From positions 31,079,125 to 31,143,124 of the forward strand of contig OZ038320.1 in the NCBI GenBank assembly GCA_964035795.1: a stretch of DNA of 64,000 nt, written 5' to 3'. This DNA comes from Pterobdella sp. o SKG-2022 (Eukaryota > Annelida > Clitellata > Hirudinida > Piscicolidae). Shown piece after piece: positions 1 through 18,097 of the stretch (its first letter is position 1; every line of letters begins with the position of its first letter). A program made the position numbers and the translations under genes. Below the pieces are notes generated by a model. The model ran no database searches. It saw only the letters and a list, made by a program, of their open reading frames with translations, and was not told where the DNA came from.

Positions 1-7921
<7,921 letters not shown>

Positions 7922-9590
7922 TGTACATATATGTTTGATTTAATGTATTGTAGAGATAATCAACGATCAATTTTTTTTATTTCTTTTTATTGTTTTTATT
8001 ATTTTTTTATTTCATTAATTTTTCAATCACATTATTATTCTTGTAATTATTTTACTTCATTTTCGCTTTCTCTCTAGGGCTTTTGTACATATTTATTTAT
8101 GTGTGTAGGTAATGTGTTAAAGGCGAAGATCTAGAAAAATCTGTTTGTGGCCTAATCTTAGTGATAATATTTTTATTTCCTAGAATGTTCGTCCCTTTTT
8201 CGGTAGTTATAATTTATGGCGTTTGAGATTTTATCCAAATTTGTTTCTACGTTAAAGAATAAATATAGAATTTCTTGGAGGATTTTACACTAGATGCATC
8301 AAGGTTCATCTATTGATGTTCTATGGTTTACTGTTTAATAAATTGAATCGTGTCTTATTTCCGAGTCTGCATTTGGGGTCGAAAGAAAGAATAAAACTAA
8401 ACAAGAAACAATATTTTGTCTTAAATGTAACAGAATATATACCAATGATCGTCAGACTAATTTCTAATGATACTCGAGCGGTGATACCAGTGCACCAGTT
8501 ACAGTCGATGTTGGGCTTCGGTGTTAGACAATAGCGCTCGATATCTCAGTGGTAACAATGAAACACATATCGTAAGAAATGTAGGTTAAGCTTCCGATAG
8601 CTGTGTTGAAATGGAAAAAGACGCAAAGGGAGAAGTGAATATCTACATAAAGATCCCAAATAGATTTTCGACGTTGAATGTTTGCTTAAGCAACAAAACT
8701 CTTACGCGGACATTTATGTTGACATTTTTGTAAAAATCGTTTTCTTAATTTTTTGCTTTTAATTTAAAACGCATTTAATATAATATATCTGTAGAATAAA
8801 TAAATTCCTATTGAATTCGAAAGCTATTTTTTGCCTTCCTTTTCTATATAAAGACAAAACACGTATCTTTTGTTACTATACAAAAAATTTTAATTTGATG
8901 AAGAACTGTGTTCTTGCAAGTGCATGAATTCTTCAGTTGGTGCTTTTTGAGGGAGGTTTGCTTCTAGTCGTTTAGTTCTTTTTTTGATCTACTTTTATCA
9001 ACCAATATAACTTCTTACAAAAACCCCATTATCATACTGAAGAATGACACGAACAAGACGAGAAACCTCTGTCATTTGCTTGTTTTTGCATCGTTCATCA
9101 GATGGGAGTGGCATCGAATTCTTTATAAATCTTACTTCCGGAGAAGTATGGTTAACAGAGCTTGATAACTTATTCATCAAGTTTGCACGATGGGTAGTTA
9201 TAAATTAAAAATTTTTCGAATCGGTTGATAGTTCATCTTTTCGAATGATTTTTTTTCATTAATATATACGCCGTGAATAAGCGATCTTTGGTATATATAG
9301 AAAGTTTGATTTTTTGAATGTTCCCTTCAAAATGCAAACAGTTCAAAAAATCATATGCTTAACGTCACTATAACCTCTTTTTTGCACAAAGCTTTATTTA
9401 TTAACATTTTACTTTTCTCAATAAAATTTAACACAAAGTAAAAAAATATTCTTGTAAGTTCACCTTTTCCTAGACAGTGTCCAAAGGAGCTGTATGCCGT
9501 GTTCCAATAAAAGCCTTTTAAAACGAAATCAACTACCTCATAAGCAAGTTTGAAGACAATGGATATAGCAGAAAAATACTTTAAAATATC
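7922..9590. other. OGT 3' UTR and AT-rich intergenic DNA
   Basis: T-rich 3' UTR up to the AATAAA hexamers at 8258 and 8337, then AT-rich sequence. The short ORFs here (for example 8313-8534 and the reverse of 8998-9180) show no domain I recognise and no coding-like composition. Confidence 0.6.
8258..8263 (+). terminator. Candidate poly(A) signal of OGT
   Basis: AATAAA 337 bases after the OGT stop; a second AATAAA is at 8337-8342. The choice between them cannot be settled from sequence alone. Confidence 0.45.
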
Positions 9591-9599
9591 ACAAGAACC

Positions 9600-9990
9600 T
9601 ACGCACCAAAGAAACTAACAATATCTAAAGAAACAAATTATAAGGATAGACTAAGAAGCTCAAAAACAAATGTTGCATTAAAAACAGATGAAAATAAAAC
9701 AAAACAACAAAAAAGCCACATATCATGGGTTTCTATCCCTTATATTCCACATTTGAATGAAGAACTTAAAAAAATTATCATAAAACACAATAATTCCTTC
9801 CATAGCTTCTTTGGGCCCAAATTAGGAGTCATACTATGCTCAATTAATAAACCAAAACATAAAAAAATAGACCAAAAAGAAGTGTACAAATTAACATGCT
9901 GTGGTGATTGAAAAAATCATATATTGGCCAACAAGAGTTTGCATAAAAACACGAATGAAGCAGCCCAGGTCTGATGTTGAACCAAAAAAG
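9600..9990 (+). mobile_element. Decayed Penelope-like element fragment (GIY-YIG endonuclease region)
   Basis: The reading starting near 9712 gives HISWVSIPYIPHLNEELKKI, then further on EVYKLTCCGD before a stop. This resembles the linker between reverse transcriptase and endonuclease in Penelope-like retroelements (an IPYI...L...LK segment, then VYKI-C leading to YIG). In a shifted frame at about 9919-9933, YIGQQEF appears, followed by KHE, matching the YIGQT...EH core of the GIY-YIG nuclease. Frames are broken by stops and a frameshift, so the copy is dead. The match is to family patterns known to me, not a database search. Confidence 0.6.
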
Positions 9991-10460
9991 GCTGACTCAA
10001 AAATATCGGGGATTAGCAAACATGCTCACTAAGTACCCATGAAAATAAACTAGGAGACTTTTAAGATTTTAGAAATTGAAAAAGAAAAAAAAACAAGTTT
10101 TCACTAAAAAAAATCTCTTGGTGAGGGAGCCTTGAAATAAAAAAGCACAGTTCAGTTTTCAATGGCTATAATGACCCACAACTCATAGTTAATACTAATG
10201 CCTGGGATCCAATATTAAAGGATTTTAAAAAAATTGAACGGGGCAATAACCGAAGGCGTACATAGAGATTAATTTCTCTTGATAAAAAGTGACATCGTTT
10301 AGAAAATTATTTTTCTTTGAAGTACTCTTGAACAATTAATTATGTGAAATAATAGCATTGAAATTAAAATAACTTCTGTTTTTTTGAATAATAAACTAAT
10401 TCTTAATTATAGTCTTTGAATCACTATATAAGCATAGTTACGATTGAATTTTTTCATTAA

Positions 10461-10549
10461 CGTTTTGTGATAAGGTTAAACTTATCAAAAATTATAGCTT
10501 TTGATTTTCAATAAATGTATTAAAAATTTCTCTCATTTGATGTTTTAAG
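10461..10549 (+). mobile_element. MITE family A, diverged fragment (copy 3)
   Basis: GATAAGGTTAAACTTATC, then ATTATAGCTTTT, AATAAATGTAT and CATTTGATGTTTT, in the same order as the right arm of family A. Most similar to the inverted copy at 39993-40067. Confidence 0.55.
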
Positions 10550-10763
10550 TTGACCTTGAAAAAAGCCATTTATTTTAATCAAATAACCAAAAACTGATTA
10601 AATCACTCCTCAAAGGATTCGAGCAATTAAATAAAATTTTTGAAAACTAGGTGTTTTAAAAACTTTATGTACTTTAAATTCAGATTTTCAAACTGAAGAC
10701 TTTGATGCTAATTTATTAAGATTATTAAGCTATCAATTTTGCAAGGTGTGATGAAGGTCAATT

Positions 10764-10769
10764 TTTATT
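10764..10769 (-). terminator. Candidate poly(A) signal of KCMF1
   Basis: AATAAA on the minus strand, 107 bases after the KCMF1 stop codon. Confidence 0.5.
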
Positions 10770-10875
10770 AAAAGCCATATACAATTTTTTAATTTTTCTT
10801 AAGAAAATTCACTCATTTAGTGATAAAAACTCCAATACTTTGAATAATATCATTATTTCTAATGATAAATCAACT

Positions 10876-13800
10876 TTAACTACAACCACCTCTCCTACCC
10901 TGTGCTCTTTTTATATTCTTCTGACTGTTAGTTTGGGGTCTTTGGTGGATGTTATAGGCCAAGGAAGAAGAAGCGTTTCCTATGCGATCTCCAGCAGCAT
11001 ATTCATCCACCATGAATCCCTCTATCACCTCATCTTCGTAGTCCTCCTCCTCCTCCCCCAGTCGTGACCTCACCACAAACTGACCATTGAAATCATCATA
11101 CTCAGGGAGATTATTAGCATTTTGTGGGTAGATGAGTGAGGAGGATGATAGTGAAGAAGAGAGAGAGGAAGAGAGAGGTAGTTTGGTGAAAGAGGTTGAT
11201 GTATCGACTTCATGAGGGAGGCTGCAAGCATGAGTTAGTGTGCTGCAAGTGTGACTATCACTCGAGAATATGAGTTCTTGTATGAATTGTCTTCGCAACT
11301 TTCGATCTTCCGTGTCTTGTTGCTGGGAGTCTCTGTGCTGAGATTCTATGTACCTGAAAAAAAAACAACAAATTTAAAAAATTAAATCTACCGATTCATC
11401 AATTGAACAACTTTTCGACCAATCAATAAACAACCAAAATAATGTATGTAGAAAAAATGAAACAACGCCCAAAAATCAATAAAGCACTAACTTGATTAAA
11501 AGGAACTTTTGCTCTGACGTATCTTCATTCTCCACCCTCTGTGTACATTGCTCTGTCTGATTGGTGGGTTGTTCTTTCACCTGCTGTGACTGCTGCTGAG
11601 AATTCCTGGCAACAGTTATCCTATATATTATATATATTCTATATAATAATAATAATAACAATAATAAAAATAATAAAACAGATGATAATTACCTACCCAC
11701 AAACTTGGTAACATCCTTGACCTCATCCTTACTCTAAAACCTAACAGTCATCTCATACAAGAAATCGGCAGAGAAACTTTTGACTCCGATCACTATCTTA
11801 TTTTATGCAGTCTCAACCTCCCTCCTTCTCCCCTTCCTCCTCGCATTGTAATTTCCCACATCTTTGAAAACTTTGATGATGCTGTCTTCGAGAAAGATCT
11901 CAGACATATCCATAATACACTAACTTTTCTGATGTTCCAGTTGAAGAGTTTTCTACAACAATGAACAACTCTTCAATCACTTATCGACCACCATTCCCCT
12001 TTTCGCACCCACATCTTTCGCCCCAGCAGTCACTCCCATCACAAGCTATCCACTGACGCCATTGCCGCCAAAAGAAAAAGACGAAAACTTGAGAGAAAAA
12101 TTTCCTTATTGTTAAGGTCATCCAAGCCTGTTCCAGCCAGTCTTCTTATGCCCTCAAGGAATCTCGGAAGACTGCTCGCGCTCTCATCTTTAAACCCCGT
12201 GCTGATCATTTTAACAGCATGCTTGCATCTGTCAAACCAAACTCGAAAGTTTTTTGGAAAACTGCCAACTCCATCCTACATAGATCTCCTCCTTCTCCGC
12301 CACGCAGCTCTTCAGAAGCTATCAATCTTGTGAATACCTTTAGTAGCTTTTTTAAAGAGAAAATCGCTCTTATTCACAAATCTTTGTCAACGTCCATTTC
12401 GCGCTGCACAGACCCTATTCTAACAGACAATCGAACACCACTCTCTTATTTTTCATTTGTCAGTATTGAAGAAGTGAGTAGGCTAATTCGCTCTTTACCC
12501 AACAAATCTTCTCCATTAGACTTAATCCCCACATCCACTTTAAAACGCTTTTCTCACCTCTTTGCTCCAATAATTTCCAAACTTACCAACTTGTCTTTTT
12601 CACAAGCAATATTCCCCGCCTCAAAAACAGCACAAATTCTCCCTTTGCTTAAGAAAGGCAATTTGGACCCTATCATTCCTTCGAACTACCGCCCTATTTC
12701 TAACTTGAGCACCATTTCAAAAATTATCGAAAGACTCGTTCTTTCCAGAATAACTTCTCACGTTTCATCATCTCCTAATTTTAATCCTTTCCAATCAGCA
12801 TATCGCAAGCACCACTCAACAGAAACCACACTCTTACGCATCACTGACAGTCTTCGCAACCTCTGCGCTACTGGACATGCGGCCGTTTTGGTTTCGCTAG
12901 ACCTTTCTGCTGCTTTTGACACTCGATCATAATATCTTAATTGATATTTTGAATAGACACTTCAATACTTCTGAGCTCGCTCTTTCTTGGTTTCGCTCTT
13001 ACCTCTTTCAACGCTCTCAGTTCGTTAAAATGAACAATTTCTCTCCTTCTTTTACATCACTCAACTCAGACGTGCCGCAGGGCTCTGTTCTGGGACCAAT
13101 CCTCTTCTCTCTTTATACATCACCCATGTGTAGCATTATTGTACAGCACGACTTGCTTTTTCACCAGTTTGCTGATGACATCACTCTTTTCACCGGAGTC
13201 TCTCACCCAGATCCTAGCCCCACTCTCCTTAAATTATCCAGTTGTCTTTCCGCTCTAAACTCCTGGTTTTCCCAAAGCCAACTGAAACTAAACCCTACTA
13301 AGAGTGAGATAATGTTTGTCGGCAGCTCTCATCTTCTAGCAAAATACAATCTTTCTTCTGTGGTAATTCTTGACGGCACCACACTTCGTATATCTTCCAA
13401 GCTCAAAATCTTAGGTGTCATCTTAGATTCAAATTTGAACTTTGCTCACTTTATTTCTCAAATAATCCAATCTTCCAATTTCCATATCTATGCCATAAAA
13501 CAAGTACGCAAATTCTTATCTCTTTCCACTGCTAATGTCCTCTTTATCTCACTAGTTCTTTCCAGATTGGACTACTGTAATTCTCTCCTTTGCGGGCAGC
13601 CAAACTATCTTTTATGCAAACTTCAAGCCCTCCAAAACCACGCGGCCAAGACGGTTCTTCAAGCTGATTATTTCAGCTTTTTCAGCGACTGTCTTGATCG
13701 TTTGCACTGGCTACCTGTCTCCCAAAGATGCAAGTTTAAATTACTTTGGCTCATTGCATGCTCTCTCAAGCTTGAACAACCTGCTCATCTTTTTGATCTT

Positions 13801-16800
13801 TTGTCAATCAGACACACACGTCAACCACTCAGATCCTTGCACTCTGGTCTCCAGCTTCATCAACCTGTTTCTTCAGGCTTGTTTACTAGTCGCTCTTTTT
13901 CTCACCAGGCTTCACGTCTGTGGAATTCACTTCCTTCTATCCTGCGCTCATCGCCTTCTCTCATGAACTTTCGCAAACTTTTGAAAACTCACTTATACCA
14001 TAAACATCCCCAGTCATAACCTCTTACAAGCCTTGAGCGCCTCTGAAGCAATCTTGAATTGATAACTGTGCGCTATAAAAATCTTAATAATAATAATAAT
14101 GATGAACTAAAACATACCTTTCAATCAGCTTAATCAATTATGTTGTGAAAATGACACGTCAGCAAAAACATGATGATAACAATAACGACAACAACAACAA
14201 GTAATAATAATTATAATTATTAGAATTTTCACTTATATAACGACAAAGAGAAATTGAAACAATAACATGATGCTCTAGTCCATAACATTATTGATAACCA
14301 AACACACAACAGCACTCAGAAATATTGAATCTGTAGCAGAAAAGATACGATGCACCTCAAAAAAACACAAGACGCACCTATTACTGGCTGGTTCAAAAGG
14401 GTTTGGAGAGGGCTGGTTGTTTGATGCCAACCTCCGCACGCTGTTCAAGTGGGAAAGCAGTTCTGATGATGGTGGTTGTGAATGGCTTTATTTTTATACT
14501 GATAAGAACAAATATAATGATAACAGAAATAATAAATCATAAAAAGCATATGTAATGCTTAGTGACTGAAAAATTGAAAAATCTATTATAAATAATTACG
14601 ACCAACCAAATAACCACAAATTATCACACATACACTATTATAACATTCTGCCACCTGTGATGGGGTCCATGACGTCACGAAGACCACCAGACGACAGAGG
14701 GATGGCTGGGTCAATGAGGTGAAGCAGCGAGCCCCTCACAAAGCTACGAGCTCCACTGCCACTGGCTGCGGCAGAGCTGTAAGGTGATTGGTTGGAGGTT
14801 CTGGCTATTGATTGGTTGATGCGCCTCAACTGCTTGCTGTCCGATTCGACGTCGTGTTAAAAGTCAAAAAAAATGACGTTTTAAATATTTTTATAGTAAA
14901 AAGATCCTTTATTTAAATAGAACAGTCTATAAAAAAGAATTAATCGATTCAAATCTCTGCTGGAAAGTACATTTTAAGATTGAAAACAGAAATGATATTT
15001 TGTGCACAACTTCATTGAAATAATAAGATGAAGCAGCCTAAAAGATAAAAACTCTTATATTATTCTTAGTAGCCTCATATCATTATTATTACTATGAGTA
15101 GCAGCAGTAACGGTAAAAAGCTTAGTGGCTCTTAATCACATTGATATCAGTCATATGTTGGTATAAATACAAAAAATAATGCATAAAAGGTTGAAGTTTT
15201 TATTGAAATAATTGTAGACCTACCGATGTTTTGAAAACAAATTAATTCGGTGGTGATAAATACCTTTATAGATAGAAAGATCGAAAACAGAAAGATATAT
15301 ATTTACAAAAAGACAAACGGATTGACAGACAAGCAGACAGATTGATTGATAGACAAACAAAAACAACAGACAGATGAACAAACATACTGGCATAAAAACA
15401 AATACACGATCAAAGGATATATTATCATGGGCGTGAATGGAGGAGAGGTGCAGAGAGAGGTCATCGACGATGTGGCCCGGGTCCACGTCAGGGGATGCTG
15501 CACATATCGGACATAACTATGGTGATGACGATGATAATAGTTATAACAAATATATTAATGATAATAATAATAATATGAATAATATTAAGTGTTATTATTT
15601 ATTATTGCTAAAATAGTTATAAAAAATAAAATTAGATTCATATTGAGTAACAAAAATTTATAATGATGATGATGATCTTAAATAGACCAATAGAAACCAA
15701 CCACGCTGATATTGTAGTCCTCATCATTATGCTGAGAGTTAACATGGGAAGTGAGGGTAGATGGGGTGAGGCCAAGAAGACCACAGAAGGGGCAACAATA
15801 CGATGAAGGGTGGTTCAAAACCTCGCCCCCCAATAAGATGCCTGTAGAGGGGTTAGTGGGTTTTAGTGTGATAAGGTTTGCAGTTATGGGTTTTTAGTAT
15901 TTTTGAATTGATAATTCAAAATGGCTGTTTATTTAGCACTGAGCCTTAGCAACTGATAATTATTTTTTTTTGATTATTATTATTTAGGCTTATTTTCAAG
16001 ATTTTTGTTACTATTACTAGCGTTTTATCAGCGCTAGCCTAAAAACGGACATAAATAATGAGGCTTTTAAAAAATATTTTTTCGAAACTATTAACATAAC
16101 TATTGCATAATTATTGTTAGTGATATTATTTTGTGAATATTATCGATTTTAGTTCTAAAAGAATATAATTATTAGCACTGTTGTAACGAAACTATAATCA
16201 CTTTTCAAAGCTAAATTAACCAGCATTGAAAACTAGGTTCCAAGTTTATGAAGATATCTCAATTTTTATAAATGATGCCATAACTGTGATGTTGTTATTA
16301 TTATTATTATTATTGCTATATGAATCCTTTATGATATCATTCTCTTGAATATTTTAGTTTTTTCAATCTTTTGTGCTCATGAAATATGGAAGGTAGTGGA
16401 AGAAATTTTTGATAAACTCAATTTTATCATGAAAATATAGGTTGATAAAAAGTTAAAAAGCCAGAGTTTAGGTTTACTTTTGATGAAATATTAATTTTCA
16501 ATATACAAAATAGAGAAACATGCTAAAAGTCTGTCCAAAGCATCATTGAATGACTTAATAAAGATCAGAGCAGAAATGGCTAAAAAGGCAATAAAGTATA
16601 TTATTTATATTAGTTATATGAACATATAAATATATTTCCCATTAGCTGGGATATACAGCAGTCAGCTAATACACTTTTTCCACTCAGCTCTATAGAGTGG
16701 GTCCCCATTTTCCAGGCCAACAGTAAAACAAAATTTACATAGCATTGCTCGGAATGCCACTGAAAAAGTTTGCTGAGGATGAAATTAATCATAAATACAC

Positions 16801-17744
16801 TCTGATACAGGTAATAACTATGAGTTTGGGTGGAGATTTAAGATGATATTTTTAATAGTTCTACTACTTAGTTATATAGATAGACAAAAAAGTTGAAGTA
16901 TTAAAATTAAGACAGGTTCTACAAATAGAGGATAAAATAACGTTAAATACAGCTCTATTGATATTATATTAAAGGTGGGTAGATTTGCTCTATTAAATAA
17001 ATTAATAAAAGATTTTTTTATTCTTTCTTCAGCACGAAAATCTAATTATTGCAGTTTATATAATGCGTATAAGAAATGAATGTTTGGTAAAACTTTTGAA
17101 ATAAATACTTATTACTACTAGAATCAATATTCCTAATATTGTATAGTTTAGTTAGTGAAGCCTTAGACAAATTATCTAAAGAACCAAAGTTCAATTCTGT
17201 CAGACCAATAGTTAGCACCTGTTCCACAGAGTACTTGCTATAAACTTAATTTTAAGCAAAATCTTTGTGAAATAGAATGAGAAGTATGTTATAAATTCTT
17301 CTTTTATGGGCAAGAAAACTTTGAAAAATTATTTTAAGATACATTTTATCAATTTGAGTTGAATTCAACATAAAAGATTGTTATAAAAAAAACTTACTGG
17401 CATCTGCTTTAGTCAGGATGCATTGAACAGGGTGTTCAGAAGTGTGGCGTGATGATGAGGATGTGGTTTGAGATAAGTTAAAACACGAAAAACACAAATC
17501 AAAATCATTACAATGTAGACATTTATAACGGAATCCAGTGAAGTTATTCTTCATGCACAAATCACAACTGACTCCTTTAATTTTTGTTAATTTATATTAA
17601 AAATTTGATGAGCTTTAGTATTTTTATTGAAAACATTCAAAAAAGTTCGAAAAACTTGCTATATTGAATTTTTTGTTGAAAAAAACTACTTTTAATGTTT
17701 TTTTAAAAAAAGAATCATTGTGAATAACCTTCGTGCCGAGACAT
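10876..17744 (-). CDS. KCMF1: KCMF1-type E3 ubiquitin ligase (ZZ finger plus Di19-type zinc fingers), complete, 8 exons
   Basis: Orthologue of animal KCMF1, a UBR4-associated ubiquitin ligase. Minus-strand exons: 17744-17729, 17574-17398, 15841-15702, 15516-15406, 14829-14655, 14462-14378, 11620-11492, 11353-10876; they sum to 436 codons plus TAA (human protein 381 aa). The first exon is only MSRHE plus one base, as in the mammalian protein. Exon 2 has the ZZ finger (GVSCDLC, RYKCLHCNDFDLCFSC). Exons 3 and 4 carry the paired C2H2-like Di19 fingers (YCCPFCG...HVNSQH; LCPICAA...HLSSIH). MDPIT joins ELLSHLNSVRR across an intron, matching MDPIAELLSQLSGVRR. Later come QKFLLI and LRRQFIQELIFSS, then an acidic EEEEDYEDE tail that is longer than in mammals. 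The 3' end of exon 4 and 5' end of exon 5 could shift by 2-3 bases. It is convergent with OGT, and one intron holds a LINE. Confidence 0.93.
11697..14098 (+). mobile_element. 5'-truncated CR1/L2-like non-LTR retrotransposon
   Basis: Begins inside the C-terminal end of an apurinic endonuclease domain (NILDLILTLKP, then SDHYLILCSLN). The reverse transcriptase follows in two frames (about 12219-12920 and 12916-14019), joined by a one-base deletion in what would read AAFDT-LDHN. RT motifs seen: YRPISNLS, LDLSAAFD, VPQGSVLGPILFSLY, FADD and HWLPVSQRCKFKL, the last typical of CR1/L2/Daphne C-termini. The 3' end is a short UTR (TGCGCTATAAAAATC) closed by a TAA/AAT tandem tail at about 14085-14098. 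An AAT-rich tract sits at the 5' junction (about 11640-11680). An early stop (about 11960) and the frameshift make it dead. It lies antisense in the KCMF1 intron between exons 6 and 7. Confidence 0.92.
12219..14019 (+). pseudogene. Reverse transcriptase ORF of the CR1/L2-like LINE, frameshifted
   Basis: Two overlapping open frames together cover the fingers, palm and thumb of a LINE reverse transcriptase. The catalytic FADD box is at about 13170. A single-base loss near 12920 moves the frame between palm motif A (LDLSAAFD) and the next segment. Otherwise the second frame runs 367 codons without a stop, so the insertion is fairly young. Confidence 0.9.
15842..17397 (-). other. KCMF1 intron 2, no other gene seen
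   Basis: AT-rich intron of about 1.55 kb. The block at 16640-16760 is GC-richer and holds a 60-codon reverse ORF, but I recognise no domain. A second short reverse ORF (17042-17227) is likewise unassigned. Confidence 0.6.
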
Positions 17745-17989
17745 AACTAGATTCAAAATTCTTCGCTAGTTACAGAAATATTTAAAATACAAAATGATAT
17801 GAAAACTTGAAATTATCGATAACTTAAAATTTAAAATAAAACGTTTAGCTCCGCACAATGTATTTCTAATTTTTTTTGGATAAAATAATCACTCCGTTCA
17901 CTTTCAGTTTATTGTGGAGCTAGATTAAACAACCTATACCAATTTAAATGCCGTTTTTTTAGAAAATAACTTAGAAACAATATTTTTCA

Positions 17990-17995
17990 TTTATT
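17990..17995 (-). terminator. Candidate poly(A) signal of PPIL2
   Basis: Minus-strand AATAAA 95 bases beyond the PPIL2 stop, about 245 bases before the KCMF1 start codon. If used, it separates the two transcripts or marks 3'-end formation inside a short operon-like unit. Confidence 0.5.
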
Positions 17996-18077
17996 TAAAG
18001 AAAATCCACATATGAAATTTCAGTATTTCAATAAATTATATCATTGAATTCGGTCGCTATGTTCATTGACAAAATTA

Positions 18078-18097
18078 GTTGGTGATTAATCACCAAC
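18078..18097. repeat. 20-bp perfect palindrome over the PPIL2 stop codon
   Basis: GTTGGTGATTAATCACCAAC is identical to its reverse complement. It contains the minus-strand TGA at 18092-18090, so its left half codes and its right half is 3' UTR. It could form a hairpin in RNA with no loop beyond the central bases. Confidence 0.9.

Noticed and set aside
11476..11661. Start of the KCMF1 penultimate exon at the upstream Met-Leu run
   Set aside because: Those codons come from the AAT microsatellite; the acceptor at 11621-11622 keeps frame with the previous exon.
17042..17227. Reverse ORF sharing the word FGSLD and a TK pair with 51163-51375
   Set aside because: Outside these words the two sequences do not align convincingly by eye; not enough to call a shared repeat.
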